This document shows positions 7,606 through 16,944 of a stretch of DNA of 64,000 bases, piece after piece. The stretch covers positions 62,001-126,000 of the forward strand of contig NZ_JACJJK010000001.1 in NCBI RefSeq assembly GCF_016899935.1. The letters are read 5' to 3'. The notes beneath the pieces were generated by a model. The model saw only the letters and a list, made by a program, of their open reading frames with translations. It was not told the DNA's origin and searched no databases. Numbering within the stretch: the first letter of the stretch is position 1; each line of letters starts with the position of its first letter. The stretch is from Olsenella uli (GTDB lineage: Bacteria > Actinomycetota > Coriobacteriia > Coriobacteriales > Atopobiaceae). The translations under genes were made by a program, and so were the position numbers.

Positions 7606-8898
7606 GTGGGCGCGGCCGAGAAGGGCCTCGGCGACGCACCGTACGGCCTCGTCGGACGCAGGCTCGGCCACAGCTGGTCGGCGCAGATCCACGAGCGCCT
7701 GGGATCGGCCCCCTATCGGCTCGTCGAGCTCGAGCCCGACGAGCTGGCTCCCTTCGTCCGGCAGGGCTCGTGGCGCGGCCTCAACGTGACCATCCCCTAC
7801 AAGCGCGAGGCGGCGCGCCTGGCCGACGTTCGCTCCGCCGCCGTCGAGCGCCTCGGTGCCGCAAACACCCTGGTGCGCGCCGAGGACGGCTCCATCGTCG
7901 CCGAGAACACCGACGTGCTCGGCTTCGCATGGATGCTCTCCCGCTTCTGTCGCGAGCGTCTCGGGGCGTCGCCGCGCGAGCTGCTCGAGGGCGAGAAGGT
8001 CATCGTCCTCGGAAGCGGCGGAGCGAGCCAGGCCGTCGTCGACGCTCTCTCCAACACGGTGGGGGCGGAACCCGTCGTCATCTCCCGGTCCGGAACCGAG
8101 ACCTACGACACGCTCGTCGAGCGTCACGCCGACGCGGTCCTTCTCGTCAACACGACCCCGGTCGGCATGTTTCCCGAGTGCCCGGCGTCCCCCGTCCCCG
8201 AGGGGGACCTCGCCGCGCTCGGGAGCCTCAGGGGCGTCCTCGACGTCGTCTACAACCCCACGCGGACCGGCCTCGTCCTCGCCGCCGAGCGCCTCGGCCT
8301 GCCCGCCGAGAGCGGCCTCGCGATGCTCGTCGCCCAGGCGCTCTACGCAAGCGAGCTCTTTCAGGGACGCGACCTCGACGACTCCCTCGTCACCGAGGTC
8401 GAGCGACAGATCGCCGGTCAGGCGGAGAACGTCGTCTTGATCGGGATGCCCGGGGCGGGCAAGACGAGCTGCGGGCGCGAGCTCGCGCGCCTGCTCGGAC
8501 GCCCCTTCGTCGACCTCGACGACGCCGTCGAGGTCGCGTGCGGCCGCAGCCCCGCCCAGATCATCGAGCAGGACGGCGAGGCGGCCTTCCGCGCTGTGGA
8601 GACGGAGACGGCCGGCCGCTACGGCGCCCGCTCGGGCCTCGTCGTCGCCTGCGGCGGCGGCGTGGTCACGCGCCCGGAGAACCGCGACCTGCTGTGCCAG
8701 AACGGCCGGGTCGTCCTCCTCGACCGCCCGCTGGGCGAGCTCAGCTCGGACGGCCGGCCCATGTCGCGCTCGCGCGGGGTGGAGCGGCTCGCCGCCGAGC
8801 GCATGCCGGCCTACCGTGCCTGGGCGGACGTCACGCTCCCCTGCACCGGCTCGCCGGCCGGGGACGCCGCCGCGCTGAGGGAGCTTCTCGACCTCTAG
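7606..8898 (+). CDS. aroE-aroK: Shikimate dehydrogenase - shikimate kinase fusion
   Basis: A single 430-residue reading frame fuses two consecutive pathway steps. Residues 1 to about 270 are AroE: GRRLGHSWSAQIH binds shikimate, NVTIPYK carries the catalytic Lys and AENTD the catalytic Asp, and VLGSGGASQAVVDAL is the NADP Rossmann loop. Residues about 275-430 are shikimate kinase: Walker A GMPGAGKTS, DLDDAVE and CGGGVV are all intact, although this domain is on the short side (about 156 residues). The GTG start at 7606 lies 1 nt after the pheA stop, with GGAGG about ten bases upstream. No separate aroK is present in the cluster, so the fusion presumably supplies both activities. Confidence 0.93.
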   Translation: MGAAEKGLGDAPYGLVGRRLGHSWSAQIHERLGSAPYRLVELEPDELAPFVRQGSWRGLNVTIPYKREAARLADVRSAAVERLGAANTLVRAEDGSIVAENTDVLGFAWMLSRFCRERLGASPRELLEGEKVIVLGSGGASQAVVDALSNTVGAEPVVISRSGTETYDTLVERHADAVLLVNTTPVGMFPECPASPVPEGDLAALGSLRGVLDVVYNPTRTGLVLAAERLGLPAESGLAMLVAQALYASELFQGRDLDDSLVTEVERQIAGQAENVVLIGMPGAGKTSCGRELARLLGRPFVDLDDAVEVACGRSPAQIIEQDGEAAFRAVETETAGRYGARSGLVVACGGGVVTRPENRDLLCQNGRVVLLDRPLGELSSDGRPMSRSRGVERLAAERMPAYRAWADVTLPCTGSPAGDAAALRELLDL

Positions 8899-8920
8899 GC
8901 ACGAAGACGACACAAACCCA

Positions 8921-8962
8921 CCGCATTTCTCGCCGTCTGCGACACCGCTCGGCGGAATGCGG
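8921..8962 (+). terminator. Stem-loop after aroE-aroK
   Basis: CCGCATTTCTCGCCG (8921-8935) pairs with CGGCGGAATGCGG (8950-8962) with a small bulge. There is no T-run, so it could be an intrinsic terminator remnant or another palindromic repeat. A TATACT at 8984-8989 suggests that a new transcript begins just beyond it. Confidence 0.4.
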
Positions 8963-9069
8963 CAACTTCGCGCGGGCGCCCCGTATACTTCCACCCGACG
9001 CATACGATGAACGCGGTGAGTGAGGAGACGGGGCTCCCGCTCGCGATTCGACGACGAAAGGGTCGCGAC

Positions 9070-10020
9070 GTGGACAGACAGCAGATTGCGGAGGAGGTCC
9101 TCGCCGCCGTGGGCGGCAAGGAGAACGTCGCTGCGAACGACATCTGCATGACCCGCCTGAGGATTCTCACCCAGGACCCCTCCCTCGTCGACACCGACCA
9201 GCTCTCCGCCGCGCGCGGCGTCCTCGGCTTCGTCCGGCGCGGGACGCGCGGCATCGAGGTCGTCTTTGGCCCTGGCAAGGCCGAGGCCGTGCACGAGGCG
9301 CTCGCCAGGCTCACCGGCATCGAGGGCAGCGAGGACGCCTTCGCGCCCGACGCCGTGCCCGCGCCCGCCCCGCTCCACGTCCACATCTCCCAGAACCCGC
9401 TCCGCGACGCCTCCATCGCGCAGATGGAGCATGACCGGGACGCCGAGGGGGAGCCCGGGACCTCGAGCGTGGAGGACCTGGTCAGCCTGCTCGACTCCAT
9501 CGACTCCGCGCCTGCGGGCGAGGACGCCGAGGAGGCCGAGACGGAGGCGGAGCCCCCGGCGCCCGCCGCGCCCGACGCGCCGGCGCGCGTCCTCGTTATC
9601 AACGGGCCCAACATCAACATGCTCGGCATCCGCGAGCCCGACATCTACGGTCACGACACCTATCGCGCGATGCTCCAGCTCTGCCACGACGCCGCCGAGG
9701 AGGCGGGCTTCTCGGAGTGCACCTGCTTCCAGTCAAACCACGAGGGCGACCTCATCGACGCGATCCAGGACGCCTACGGCTGCTACGCGGGCATCGTCAT
9801 CAACCCCGGCGCCTACACGCACACCTCGATCGCGATCCTCGACGCCGCCAAGGCGGTGGGGCTCCCGATGGTCGAGGTGCACATCTCCAAAGTCGACGAG
9901 CGCGAGGAGTTCCGGCGCGTCTCCTACATCCGCGCCGCCTGCTTCGAGACCGTCACCGGCATGGGTATCGAGGGCTACCGCAAGGCCATCCTCGACCTCG
10001 CCGCCCACGTGGGCCTGTAG
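9070..10020 (+). CDS. aroQ: PTS EIIB-like domain fused to type II 3-dehydroquinate dehydratase
   Basis: A 316-residue two-domain protein. Residues 172-316 are a complete type II dehydroquinase (3-dehydroquinate to 3-dehydroshikimate): VINGPNINMLGIREPDIYG, FQSNHEGDLID, NPGAYTHTS and VEVHISKVDEREEFRR cover the active site. Residues 1 to about 85 resemble a glucose-family PTS EIIB domain, with AVGGKENV followed by NDICMTRLR. The latter matches the EIIB phosphorylation motif CxTRLR, and Cys26 is retained. An acidic Pro/Ala-rich linker joins the two. GTG 9070 is preceded by GAAAGGG at good spacing and starts exactly at the EIIB domain; ATG 9007 in the same frame is an alternative that adds 21 residues. 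The gene supplies the missing third step of the pathway. The role of the EIIB part is unknown. Confidence 0.88.
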   Translation: MDRQQIAEEVLAAVGGKENVAANDICMTRLRILTQDPSLVDTDQLSAARGVLGFVRRGTRGIEVVFGPGKAEAVHEALARLTGIEGSEDAFAPDAVPAPAPLHVHISQNPLRDASIAQMEHDRDAEGEPGTSSVEDLVSLLDSIDSAPAGEDAEEAETEAEPPAPAAPDAPARVLVINGPNINMLGIREPDIYGHDTYRAMLQLCHDAAEEAGFSECTCFQSNHEGDLIDAIQDAYGCYAGIVINPGAYTHTSIAILDAAKAVGLPMVEVHISKVDEREEFRRVSYIRAACFETVTGMGIEGYRKAILDLAAHVGL

Positions 10021-10037
10021 GCCCCGCGCGCCCCCGC

Positions 10038-10640
10038 TCAGCGCGGCCGGCAGCTCCAGACGGAGCCCTCCGTGGCGATGAAGTCCACGGGCACGTCATG
10101 GGGGTCGGCGGGCAGGGGATTTGACGAGAGCATCGTGGTTCTCGCCAGGCCGATCTTGTCGCCGGGATAGAAGGCCAGGAAGCGGTCGTAGTAGCCCCCG
10201 CCGTACCCGACACGGTGGCCGGCGCCGTCGAAGACGAGCCCCGGCACGAGGCAGACCGACCCGACGAGCTGCGCGGGCTCGGTGAGGACCGGGGCGTCCG
10301 CCGGGGGCTCGAGGATGTCCATCGTGCGCGGGGCGAGCTCGTCGAGCGAGCTGATCTCGTGAAACGTCATGCGTCGCGCGACGAGGTCGGTGCGCGGCAC
10401 GCCCACGCGACGCCCGGCGGCGAGCAGCCGCTCGATCAGCGCGCGGGTGCCGACCTCGTCGGCTCGGGAGACGTAGGTGAGCACGAGCGGGGCCTCGGAG
10501 AAAATCGGGAACGCCGTGAGGGCGCTCGCGATCGAGGAGTCGCTCTCGAGACGGGTGCGCTCCGGGATGGAGCGCCGCACGCGGAGGTAGTTGCTCCTGA
10601 GGGAGCTCTTGTCGGCGTCCGTTCCGTACGAGCTTGCCAA
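10038..10640 (-). CDS. fthC: 5-Formyltetrahydrofolate cyclo-ligase
   Basis: A 200-residue member of the 5-formyl-THF cyclo-ligase (MTHFS) family, which converts 5-formyl-THF to 5,10-methenyl-THF using ATP and so recovers an inhibitory folate. The signature GYGGGYYDRFL near the C-terminus forms the ATP/folate site; the N-terminal segment with K-S-S-L-R and RRSIPE matches the family start. I place the start at TTG 10640 because GGGAGGGGG lies four to five bases upstream; upstream in-frame ATGs (10673, 10757) would add residues not typical of the family. It converges with the end of aroQ and is divergent from trpS. Confidence 0.85.
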   Translation of the reverse strand: MASSYGTDADKSSLRSNYLRVRRSIPERTRLESDSSIASALTAFPIFSEAPLVLTYVSRADEVGTRALIERLLAAGRRVGVPRTDLVARRMTFHEISSLDELAPRTMDILEPPADAPVLTEPAQLVGSVCLVPGLVFDGAGHRVGYGGGYYDRFLAFYPGDKIGLARTTMLSSNPLPADPHDVPVDFIATEGSVWSCRPR

Positions 10641-10777
10641 AGCGCCCCCTCCCGTTAGTCGCAACGGGTTCATTCTAGCAGTGTTTGCGCGTCGCCCGTT
10701 CGCAACGCGCGGCAGTTTGCCGTACCATGGTTGGTCGGTCGAGACGTCCGTGCCCACGCGCGAGAAGTGGAGGAACC

Positions 10778-11827
10778 ATGCCCAACGAGGGAAGCTACGA
10801 GGCTGCCAAGCGCAGGAGCGACGAGGTCCACGCTGACCTGCTCGTCCACCCCGAGAACTACACGATGCTCACGGGCGACCGCCCGACGGGCAGGCTGCAC
10901 CTGGGCCACTACTTCGGGACGCTCGTGGACCGCGTGCGCCTGCAGGACCTGGGCGTGCGCACCAACATCATCATCGCGGACTACCAGGTCATCACCGACC
11001 GCGACACCACCGAGCACATCAGAGACAACGTCTACAACATGGTCATCGACTACCTGGCCTGCGGGATCGACCCGGCCAAGACGATGATCTTCACGCACTC
11101 GGCGGTGCCCGAGCTGAACCAGCTCATGCTGCCGTTCCTCTCCCTCGTGACCGAGGCCGAGATGGAGCGCAACCCCACGGTCAAGGCCGAGCAGGAGGCG
11201 TCCGGCCATGCGCTCACGGGGCTCCTGCTCACCTACCCCGTGCACCAGGCCTGCGACATCCTCTTCTGCAAGGGCAACATCGTGCCCGTGGGCCGCGACC
11301 AGCTCCCGCACATCGAGATCACGTCCAAGATCGCGCGCCGCTTCAACGAGCGCTACGGCTGCGTCTTCCCGGACGTGACGGGCCTTCTCACCTCCACGCC
11401 GCTGCTCCCGGGCCTGGACGGCCGCAAGATGAGCAAATCCTACGGCAACGCCATCTCCATCTCCATGACGGCGGAGGAGACGGCCAAGCTGATCAAGAAG
11501 TCCAAGAGCGACTCCGAGCGCATGATCACCTTTGACCCCGAGAGCCGCCCGGAGATCTCCGGCCTGCTCACCACGGCCGGCATCTGCACCGGGCGCGACC
11601 CGAGAGAGATCGCCGAGGAGATCGGCATGGGCGGCGCGGGGCAGCTCAAGCGCGTGGTCACCGAGGCCGTGAACGGCTACTTCGCGCCCATTCGCGCGCG
11701 CCGCGAGGAGATCGCCCGCGACATGGGCTACGTGGCCGACGTCCTCCACGAGGGCAACCGTCGCGCGCGCGAGATCGCTGCCGCGACCCTCGACGAGGTG
11801 CGCGAGGCCATGGGCATGGTCTACTAG
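10778..11827 (+). CDS. trpS: Tryptophanyl-tRNA synthetase
   Basis: A 349-residue class I synthetase charging tRNA-Trp. HIGH corresponds to LHLGHYFG near residue 38 and KMSKS is present exactly at GRKMSKSYGNA near residue 213. ATG 10778 follows GTGGAGGA with typical spacing. There is no room for a T-box or a Trp-codon leader peptide between fthC and trpS, so no attenuation signal is claimed. The sequence belongs to the shorter TrpRS type common in Actinobacteria and Firmicutes. A palindromic segment follows the stop. Confidence 0.94.
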   Translation: MPNEGSYEAAKRRSDEVHADLLVHPENYTMLTGDRPTGRLHLGHYFGTLVDRVRLQDLGVRTNIIIADYQVITDRDTTEHIRDNVYNMVIDYLACGIDPAKTMIFTHSAVPELNQLMLPFLSLVTEAEMERNPTVKAEQEASGHALTGLLLTYPVHQACDILFCKGNIVPVGRDQLPHIEITSKIARRFNERYGCVFPDVTGLLTSTPLLPGLDGRKMSKSYGNAISISMTAEETAKLIKKSKSDSERMITFDPESRPEISGLLTTAGICTGRDPREIAEEIGMGGAGQLKRVVTEAVNGYFAPIRARREEIARDMGYVADVLHEGNRRAREIAAATLDEVREAMGMVY

Positions 11828-11863
11828 GCGCGACGGACCGGTGACGTCTAACCCCTGACCAAG

Positions 11864-11979
11864 AATCCCGAGAAGCGCGCGGCGACAAGAACGCGCTTCT
11901 CGGGATTTCTGTCCTCACGGAGACGAATCCCGGGTTACGTACGCGACGGGAGCGTCACGTGCGCGCGCTTCTCGGGATT
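11864..11979. repeat. Inverted repeats of AATCCCGAGAAGCGCG
   Basis: AATCCCGAGAAGCGCG (11864-11879) pairs perfectly with CGCGCTTCTCGGGATT (11892-11907), giving a 16-bp stem with a 12-nt loop. A second copy of the right arm lies at 11964-11979, and a partial left arm, AATCCCGGG, begins at 11926. The first hairpin could act as the trpS terminator, but the repeated arms suggest a repeat family. Confidence 0.7.
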
Positions 11980-12027
11980 CATGGTTTTGGTGAACGCACC
12001 AGCCGGGATTACCGGCGGGCACGCCCC

Positions 12028-13026
12028 TTAGCTGAGCGTCGCGAGCATCACGGCTTTGATGCTGTGGAGGCGGTTCTCGGCCTCGTCAAAGACGCGGCTG
12101 CGCGGGCCCTCAAAGACCTCGTCGGTGACCTCGAGCTCGGCCAGGCCGAACTTCTGGTAGACCTCCTCGCCGATCGTGGTCTTGCGGTCGTGGAAGCTCG
12201 GCAGGCAGTGCATGAAGATCGCGTCGGGCGCCGCCTTGGCCATGAGCTCGGCATTGACCTGGTATGGGGAGAGCAGGCGGATGCGCTCGCCCCAGAGCTC
12301 GGAGCTCTCACCCATGGAGACCCAGATGTCGGTGTAGATGACGCTCGCGTCGCGCGCGCCTTCCTCGACGTCGGCCGTGAGCGTGATCGTGGAGCCGGTC
12401 TCGGACGCGACCGCGCGGCAGGTCTCCACGAGCCCGGCCGAGGGCATCTGCTCGGCGGGTCCGCACGCACAGAAGTCGATCCCCAGCTTGGCGCAGACCA
12501 CCATCAGCGAGTTGCCCACGTTGTTGCCCGCGTCGCCCATGAACGTGACCTTGCGGCCGCGCATGCCGCCGCGCCCGAACTCCTCCTCCATTGTGAGCAC
12601 GTCGGCGAGCATCTGCGTGGGGTGGAACTCCGTGGTGAGGCCGTTCCACACTGGCACGCCCGCGTACGCCGCGAGCTCCTCCACGCGCTCCTGCCCGAAG
12701 CCCCGGTACTCGATGCCGTCGAACATGCGCCCGAGCACGCGCGCGGTGTCCGCGATGGACTCCTTCTTGCCGATCTGGCTCGCGCTCGGGTCCAGGTAGA
12801 CCGCGTGCATGCCCAGGTCGGCCGCGCCCACCTCGAAGGCGCAGCGCGTGCGCGTGGAGGTCTTCTCAAAGATGAGGGCGACGTTTTTGCCCTCGAGGTA
12901 GCGGTGCGGCTCGCCCGCGCGCTTCTTGGCCTTGAGCTCGGCGGAGAGGTCCAGCAGGGAGCGGATCTCCTCGGGCGTGAAGTCGAGGAGCTTGAGGAAG
13001 CTGCGTCCGGAGAGGTCGTGCGTCAT
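12028..13026 (-). CDS. argF: Ornithine carbamoyltransferase
   Basis: A 332-residue OTCase, ornithine plus carbamoyl phosphate giving citrulline. The carbamoyl phosphate loop [10 protein letters not shown] is near residue 57, [13 protein letters not shown] near 135, and HCLPSFHD near 272 contains the ornithine-binding Cys. The length and sequence type fit both anabolic ArgF and catabolic ArcB; no arginine deiminase or carbamate kinase gene is adjacent, so the direction cannot be decided from this window. The ATG follows AAAGGAGA with good spacing. It is transcribed divergently from ppk1. Confidence 0.92.
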   Translation of the reverse strand: MTHDLSGRSFLKLLDFTPEEIRSLLDLSAELKAKKRAGEPHRYLEGKNVALIFEKTSTRTRCAFEVGAADLGMHAVYLDPSASQIGKKESIADTARVLGRMFDGIEYRGFGQERVEELAAYAGVPVWNGLTTEFHPTQMLADVLTMEEEFGRGGMRGRKVTFMGDAGNNVGNSLMVVCAKLGIDFCACGPAEQMPSAGLVETCRAVASETGSTITLTADVEEGARDASVIYTDIWVSMGESSELWGERIRLLSPYQVNAELMAKAAPDAIFMHCLPSFHDRKTTIGEEVYQKFGLAELEVTDEVFEGPRSRVFDEAENRLHSIKAVMLATLS

Positions 13027-13179
13027 GGGGGTCTCCTTTCAGAGGGGTCCGCAGGCGGGAGGGACGATCCCTTGCAAAACGATAACGTCGCCGAGCCGCC
13101 GTGGCCGTAGCCCGCCTGAGCTATCATGGTACACGGTCGGATGCTGCCCCGCTCAGGGGCATCGGGAAAGGGAAATACA

Positions 13180-15606
13180 ATGGCAAAGGCTGCCGGCGAG
13201 AAGAACGAGAAGGTCGAGAGGACCGAGAGGCCCGAGAAGGGCGCCAAGGCGGAGAAGGCCCCCGGGCGCGACTTCTCCTACACGCAGAACCGCGAGATCA
13301 GCTGGCTGCGCTTCGACGACCGCATCCTCGACGAGGCCTACGACGAGACCGTCCCGGTCTTCGAGCGCCTCAAGTTCTGCGAGATCGTGGAGTCCAACCT
13401 CGACGAGTGGTTCATGATCCGCGTCGGCGGCCTCTCCGACCTCGCCTCCCTCAAGAACCAGCCCAAGGACAACAAGTCCAACATGACGCCCGGCGAGCAG
13501 CTCGACGCCATCTTCGAGGCCCTGCCCGCCCTCGTGGGACGTCACGAGCGCGGCCTCGCCGAGGTCGAGGCGGCCCTGGCCGAGAAGGGCCTCGTGCGCG
13601 TCTCCCCCGCCGACTACACCGACGCCGACCGCGCCACGGTGCAGCGCCACTTCGAGCGCCGGCTCGCCCCGATCATCTCCCCGCTCATCGTGGACCCGCG
13701 CCACCCCTTCCCCAACCTGCGCAACGGCCGCCTCTTCGTGGCCTGCTCGCTCGACGGCGAGGAGGAGAGCGGGCTTCTCGGCATCATCGAGGTGCCCCGC
13801 ACCGAGGGCCGCGTGGTGGCGCTGCCTTCCTCGTCCAAGGCCTACCGCTACACGCTGCTCGAGGACGTGCTCGAGACCTGCCTCGACCAGTGCTTCGGCG
13901 ACTACGCCCCCAAGCGCTCCGCCGTCCTGCGCGTCACGCGCAACGCCGACATCGACCCCGACGGCGAGGGCGTCGAGGAGGAGGAGGACTACCGCCAGCA
14001 CATGAAGAAGGTCCTCAAGCTCCGCCAGCGCCTGCAGCCGGTGCGCCTGGAGATCCGGGGCAAGCTCGGCAAGAAGCTCGAGGACCTGATCGCCGACGAG
14101 CTCTCCCTCGAGCCGAGGCGCGTCTTCCACCTGAGCCGCCCGATCGACCTCGGCTACGTCTACGGCCTGGAGTCCCACATCCCTGACCACGAGCACACCG
14201 CCTGCGTCTATCGCCCCTTCGAGCCGCAGATCTCGCCGATGGTCGACCTCGCGCTGCCCATGCGCGGCCAGGTGGAGGACCACGACGTCCTGCTCACCTA
14301 CCCCTACGAGTCCATGACGCCGCTGCTGCGCCTCGTGCGCGAGGCCTCCGCCGACGACGCCTGCATCTCGATCAAGATCACGCTCTACCGCGTGGCCAAG
14401 AGCTCGCACCTCTGCGAGAGCCTGATCAGCGCCGCCGAGGCGGGCAAGGACGTGACCGTGCTGATGGAGCTGCGCGCCCGCTTCGACGAGGCCAACAACA
14501 TCGCCTGGGCCGAGCGGCTCGAGGACGCCGGCTGCACCGTCATCTACGGCTCCGAGGGCTTCAAGTGCCACTCCAAGATCTGCCAGATCACCTACCACGA
14601 CCGCGACGGCATCAGCCGCATCACCTGCCTCGGCACCGGCAACTTCAACGAGAAGACCGCCACGCTCTACTCCGACTTCATGTACCTCACCGCCGACGAG
14701 GGCATCGGCGCGGACGGCAACACCTTCTTCCGCAACCTCTCGCTCGGCAACCTCCGCGGCTCCTACAAGCACCTCGGCGTCGCGCCGGTGGGCCTCAAGC
14801 CCCTCGTCATGCGCGGGCTCGACCGCGAGATCTCCCGCGCCCGCGCCGGGGAGCCGGCCAAGGTCTTCCTCAAGATGAACTCGCTTACGGACCGAGACGT
14901 CATCGACAAGATCTCCGAGGCGTGCGAGGCGGGCGTGCGCGTGGTCATGATCGTGCGCGGCATCTGCTGCATCAAGGCGGGCGTGCCGGGCAAGACCGAC
15001 GGCCTCGTGATCCGCCAGATCGCCGGGCGCTTCCTCGAGCACGCGCGCATCTACGCCTTCGGCGAGGACATGGACACGATCTACCTCTCGAGCGCGGACA
15101 TGATGACGAGAAACACGGAGCGCCGCGTGGAGATCGCCTACCCCGTGCGCGACCCGGCGTGCTCCCAGATCGTGCGCCACTTCATCGAGCTCCAGCTCGC
15201 CGACAACGTCAAGGCCCGCCAGCTCACCTCCAAGGGCACCTGGGCCCGCATCGAGGTCGCGCCGGACGCGCCGCGCGTCGTCTGCCAGGAGGTGCTGCTG
15301 CGCGAGGCCTACGAGCGCGCCCGCGCCGCCGTCGAGGCGCGCGCGGCGGCCGCCAAGGCCGAGCGCATCGAGCCCGAGGCCGACGCCGCGCCCCAGCTCG
15401 CCTCCGTCGAGCGGGCCGAGCGCGAGGAGCCCGGCTACGTCGAGGTGAGCGCGCAGGCGAGCGCGCCCGAGCCCGAGCGTCCCGTCGCGGCGCCGGTGAC
15501 GCCGCAGACGGTGGCGCGGCCGACGGCCAAGCGCGGCCGCGTCTCGCGAGCCCTGTCGCTCTTCGGCCAGGCCTTCGGCACGCTCTTCGGCGGGGGCGAC
15601 GAGTGA
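13180..15606 (+). CDS. ppk1: Polyphosphate kinase 1
   Basis: An 808-residue PPK1 that reversibly polymerises the ATP gamma-phosphate into polyphosphate. The N-terminal domain begins with QNREISWLRFDDRILDEA; the catalytic half contains FKCHSKICQ, where His464 is the likely phosphorylated residue, followed by GTGNFNEKTATLYSD. The last roughly 115 residues are Ala/Glu/Pro-rich with low-complexity character and end in a basic GRVSRALSLFGQAFG helix, beyond the usual core. The start at ATG 13180 follows AAAGGG; the first 25 residues are a highly charged Lys/Glu stretch. Its stop overlaps the GTG of the methyltransferase gene. Confidence 0.95.
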   Translation: MAKAAGEKNEKVERTERPEKGAKAEKAPGRDFSYTQNREISWLRFDDRILDEAYDETVPVFERLKFCEIVESNLDEWFMIRVGGLSDLASLKNQPKDNKSNMTPGEQLDAIFEALPALVGRHERGLAEVEAALAEKGLVRVSPADYTDADRATVQRHFERRLAPIISPLIVDPRHPFPNLRNGRLFVACSLDGEEESGLLGIIEVPRTEGRVVALPSSSKAYRYTLLEDVLETCLDQCFGDYAPKRSAVLRVTRNADIDPDGEGVEEEEDYRQHMKKVLKLRQRLQPVRLEIRGKLGKKLEDLIADELSLEPRRVFHLSRPIDLGYVYGLESHIPDHEHTACVYRPFEPQISPMVDLALPMRGQVEDHDVLLTYPYESMTPLLRLVREASADDACISIKITLYRVAKSSHLCESLISAAEAGKDVTVLMELRARFDEANNIAWAERLEDAGCTVIYGSEGFKCHSKICQITYHDRDGISRITCLGTGNFNEKTATLYSDFMYLTADEGIGADGNTFFRNLSLGNLRGSYKHLGVAPVGLKPLVMRGLDREISRARAGEPAKVFLKMNSLTDRDVIDKISEACEAGVRVVMIVRGICCIKAGVPGKTDGLVIRQIAGRFLEHARIYAFGEDMDTIYLSSADMMTRNTERRVEIAYPVRDPACSQIVRHFIELQLADNVKARQLTSKGTWARIEVAPDAPRVVCQEVLLREAYERARAAVEARAAAAKAERIEPEADAAPQLASVERAEREEPGYVEVSAQASAPEPERPVAAPVTPQTVARPTAKRGRVSRALSLFGQAFGTLFGGGDE

Positions 15607-16934
15607 GCCGGGCGGACGAGCTCGAGCTCACCTGCGAGCGCATGTCCTACGGTCCCGACGCCGTCGCCCACGACGACGCCGGGCGGACGGTCTTCGTCTC
15701 CGGCGCGGTCGCCGGCGACCGCGTGCGCGCCGTCGTGGACCGCGACGAGGGCCGCTGGGCCCACGCCCGCCTGACCCAACTCATCGAGGCGTCCCCCGAC
15801 CGCGTGCAGCCCGCCTGCCCGCACGTCGGCGTCTGCGGCGGCTGCCCGTGGGGCGCGCTCTCCTACGACGCCCAGGCCGCCGCGAAGCGCGCCGGCGTCG
15901 TCGACGCCCTCGCGCGCATCGGCCGCCTCGGCACGGTGCGCGCCGAGGGGCTCGTCGCCCCGCTCGTCTCCCCCGGCGAGCCCTGGGGCTACCGCAACAA
16001 GGTCGAGCTCGCCGTCGCCCGCAGGGGCGCGCGCACGGCGCTCGGCATGCACGCGGCCGCAAGCGACGACGTTGTCCGCGTCAAGCGCTGCCCACTGCTC
16101 GACCGCGCCCACGCCGGCGCCGTCAAGTCCGTCGCCGGCGCCCTCTCCTACCTCGCCGGCCGCCACGACTTCGACCTCGAGCGCGTCGGCGTCCGCGTGT
16201 CCCGGCGCACCGGGGACGTCGAGGTCGCCCTCTGGGACCGCCCCGGCGCCTTCCCGCGCGCCCAGGCCGCCAAGGTGCTCGCGGACGCCCTGCGCCCCAC
16301 CTCGGTCGTCCGCGTCATGCAGAAGGGTCCCGCCAAGGCGCGGCGCATCGCCGGCGTGGAGTGCCTCTCCGGGGCCGGCTCGTGGGGCGAGCTCGTGGGC
16401 GAGGAGCGCATGCGCGTCTCTGCCCCCTCGTTCTTTCAGGTGAACACCCGTGGCGCCGAGAAGCTCGTGGAACTCGTGACGGAGGCGCTCGACCCGCAGC
16501 CGGACGAGGAGGCGATGGACCTCTACTGCGGCGCGGGGACCTTCACCCTGCCGCTCGCGCGGCGCGCGGGCTTCGTCTCCGCCGTGGAGTCCTACGGGCC
16601 GGCTGTCCGCGACCTGCGTCGCAACCTGGAGACCGCCGGGCTCGACAACGTGGACCCCATCGGCGGCGACGTCGGTCGCGAGTTCCCGGACACCGAGGCC
16701 GACGTCATCGTCGTGGACCCTCCGCGCGCCGGCCTCGCGGAGGACGTGGTGAGCCGTCTCTCCGAGCAGCCCGCCCGCGCGATCGCCTACGTCTCCTGCG
16801 ACCCGGCGACCCTCGCCCGCGACCTCGCGCGCTTCTCGGACGCCGGCACCTTCCGGCCCGCGCGCGTGACGCCCGTGGACCTCTTCCCGCAGACCTATCA
16901 CGTGGAGACGGTCACCCTGCTCGAGCGGGGCTGA
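15603..16934 (+). CDS. RlmD/RumA-type 23S rRNA (uracil-5)-methyltransferase
   Basis: A 443-residue SAM-dependent RNA m5U methyltransferase of the RlmD/TrmA superfamily. A TRAM-like beta-barrel occupies about residues 1-60. A cluster CPHVGVCGGCPW plus a later RCPLL supplies four cysteines for a 4Fe-4S centre. The SAM site is seen as DLYCGAGTFTLPLA, with VVDPPRAGL, and the nucleophile motif SCDPATLARDL is close to the C-terminus. GTG 15603 overlaps the ppk1 stop by 4 nt. The exact uridine target cannot be read from sequence. Open frames upstream of the GTG belong to the opposite-phase shadow of ppk1. Confidence 0.9.
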   Translation: MSRADELELTCERMSYGPDAVAHDDAGRTVFVSGAVAGDRVRAVVDRDEGRWAHARLTQLIEASPDRVQPACPHVGVCGGCPWGALSYDAQAAAKRAGVVDALARIGRLGTVRAEGLVAPLVSPGEPWGYRNKVELAVARRGARTALGMHAAASDDVVRVKRCPLLDRAHAGAVKSVAGALSYLAGRHDFDLERVGVRVSRRTGDVEVALWDRPGAFPRAQAAKVLADALRPTSVVRVMQKGPAKARRIAGVECLSGAGSWGELVGEERMRVSAPSFFQVNTRGAEKLVELVTEALDPQPDEEAMDLYCGAGTFTLPLARRAGFVSAVESYGPAVRDLRRNLETAGLDNVDPIGGDVGREFPDTEADVIVVDPPRAGLAEDVVSRLSEQPARAIAYVSCDPATLARDLARFSDAGTFRPARVTPVDLFPQTYHVETVTLLERG

Positions 16935-16944
16935 CGCGGTCCGA

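Noticed and set aside
10641-10777. Trp attenuator or T-box upstream of trpS
   Set aside because: The gap to the divergent fthC gene is short and has no tandem Trp codons or T-box sequence.
12082-13110. Long plus-strand frame opposite argF, and similar frames opposite thrS, fhs and ppk1
   Set aside because: All are third-position-GC shadows of well-recognised genes, without ribosome sites or motifs.
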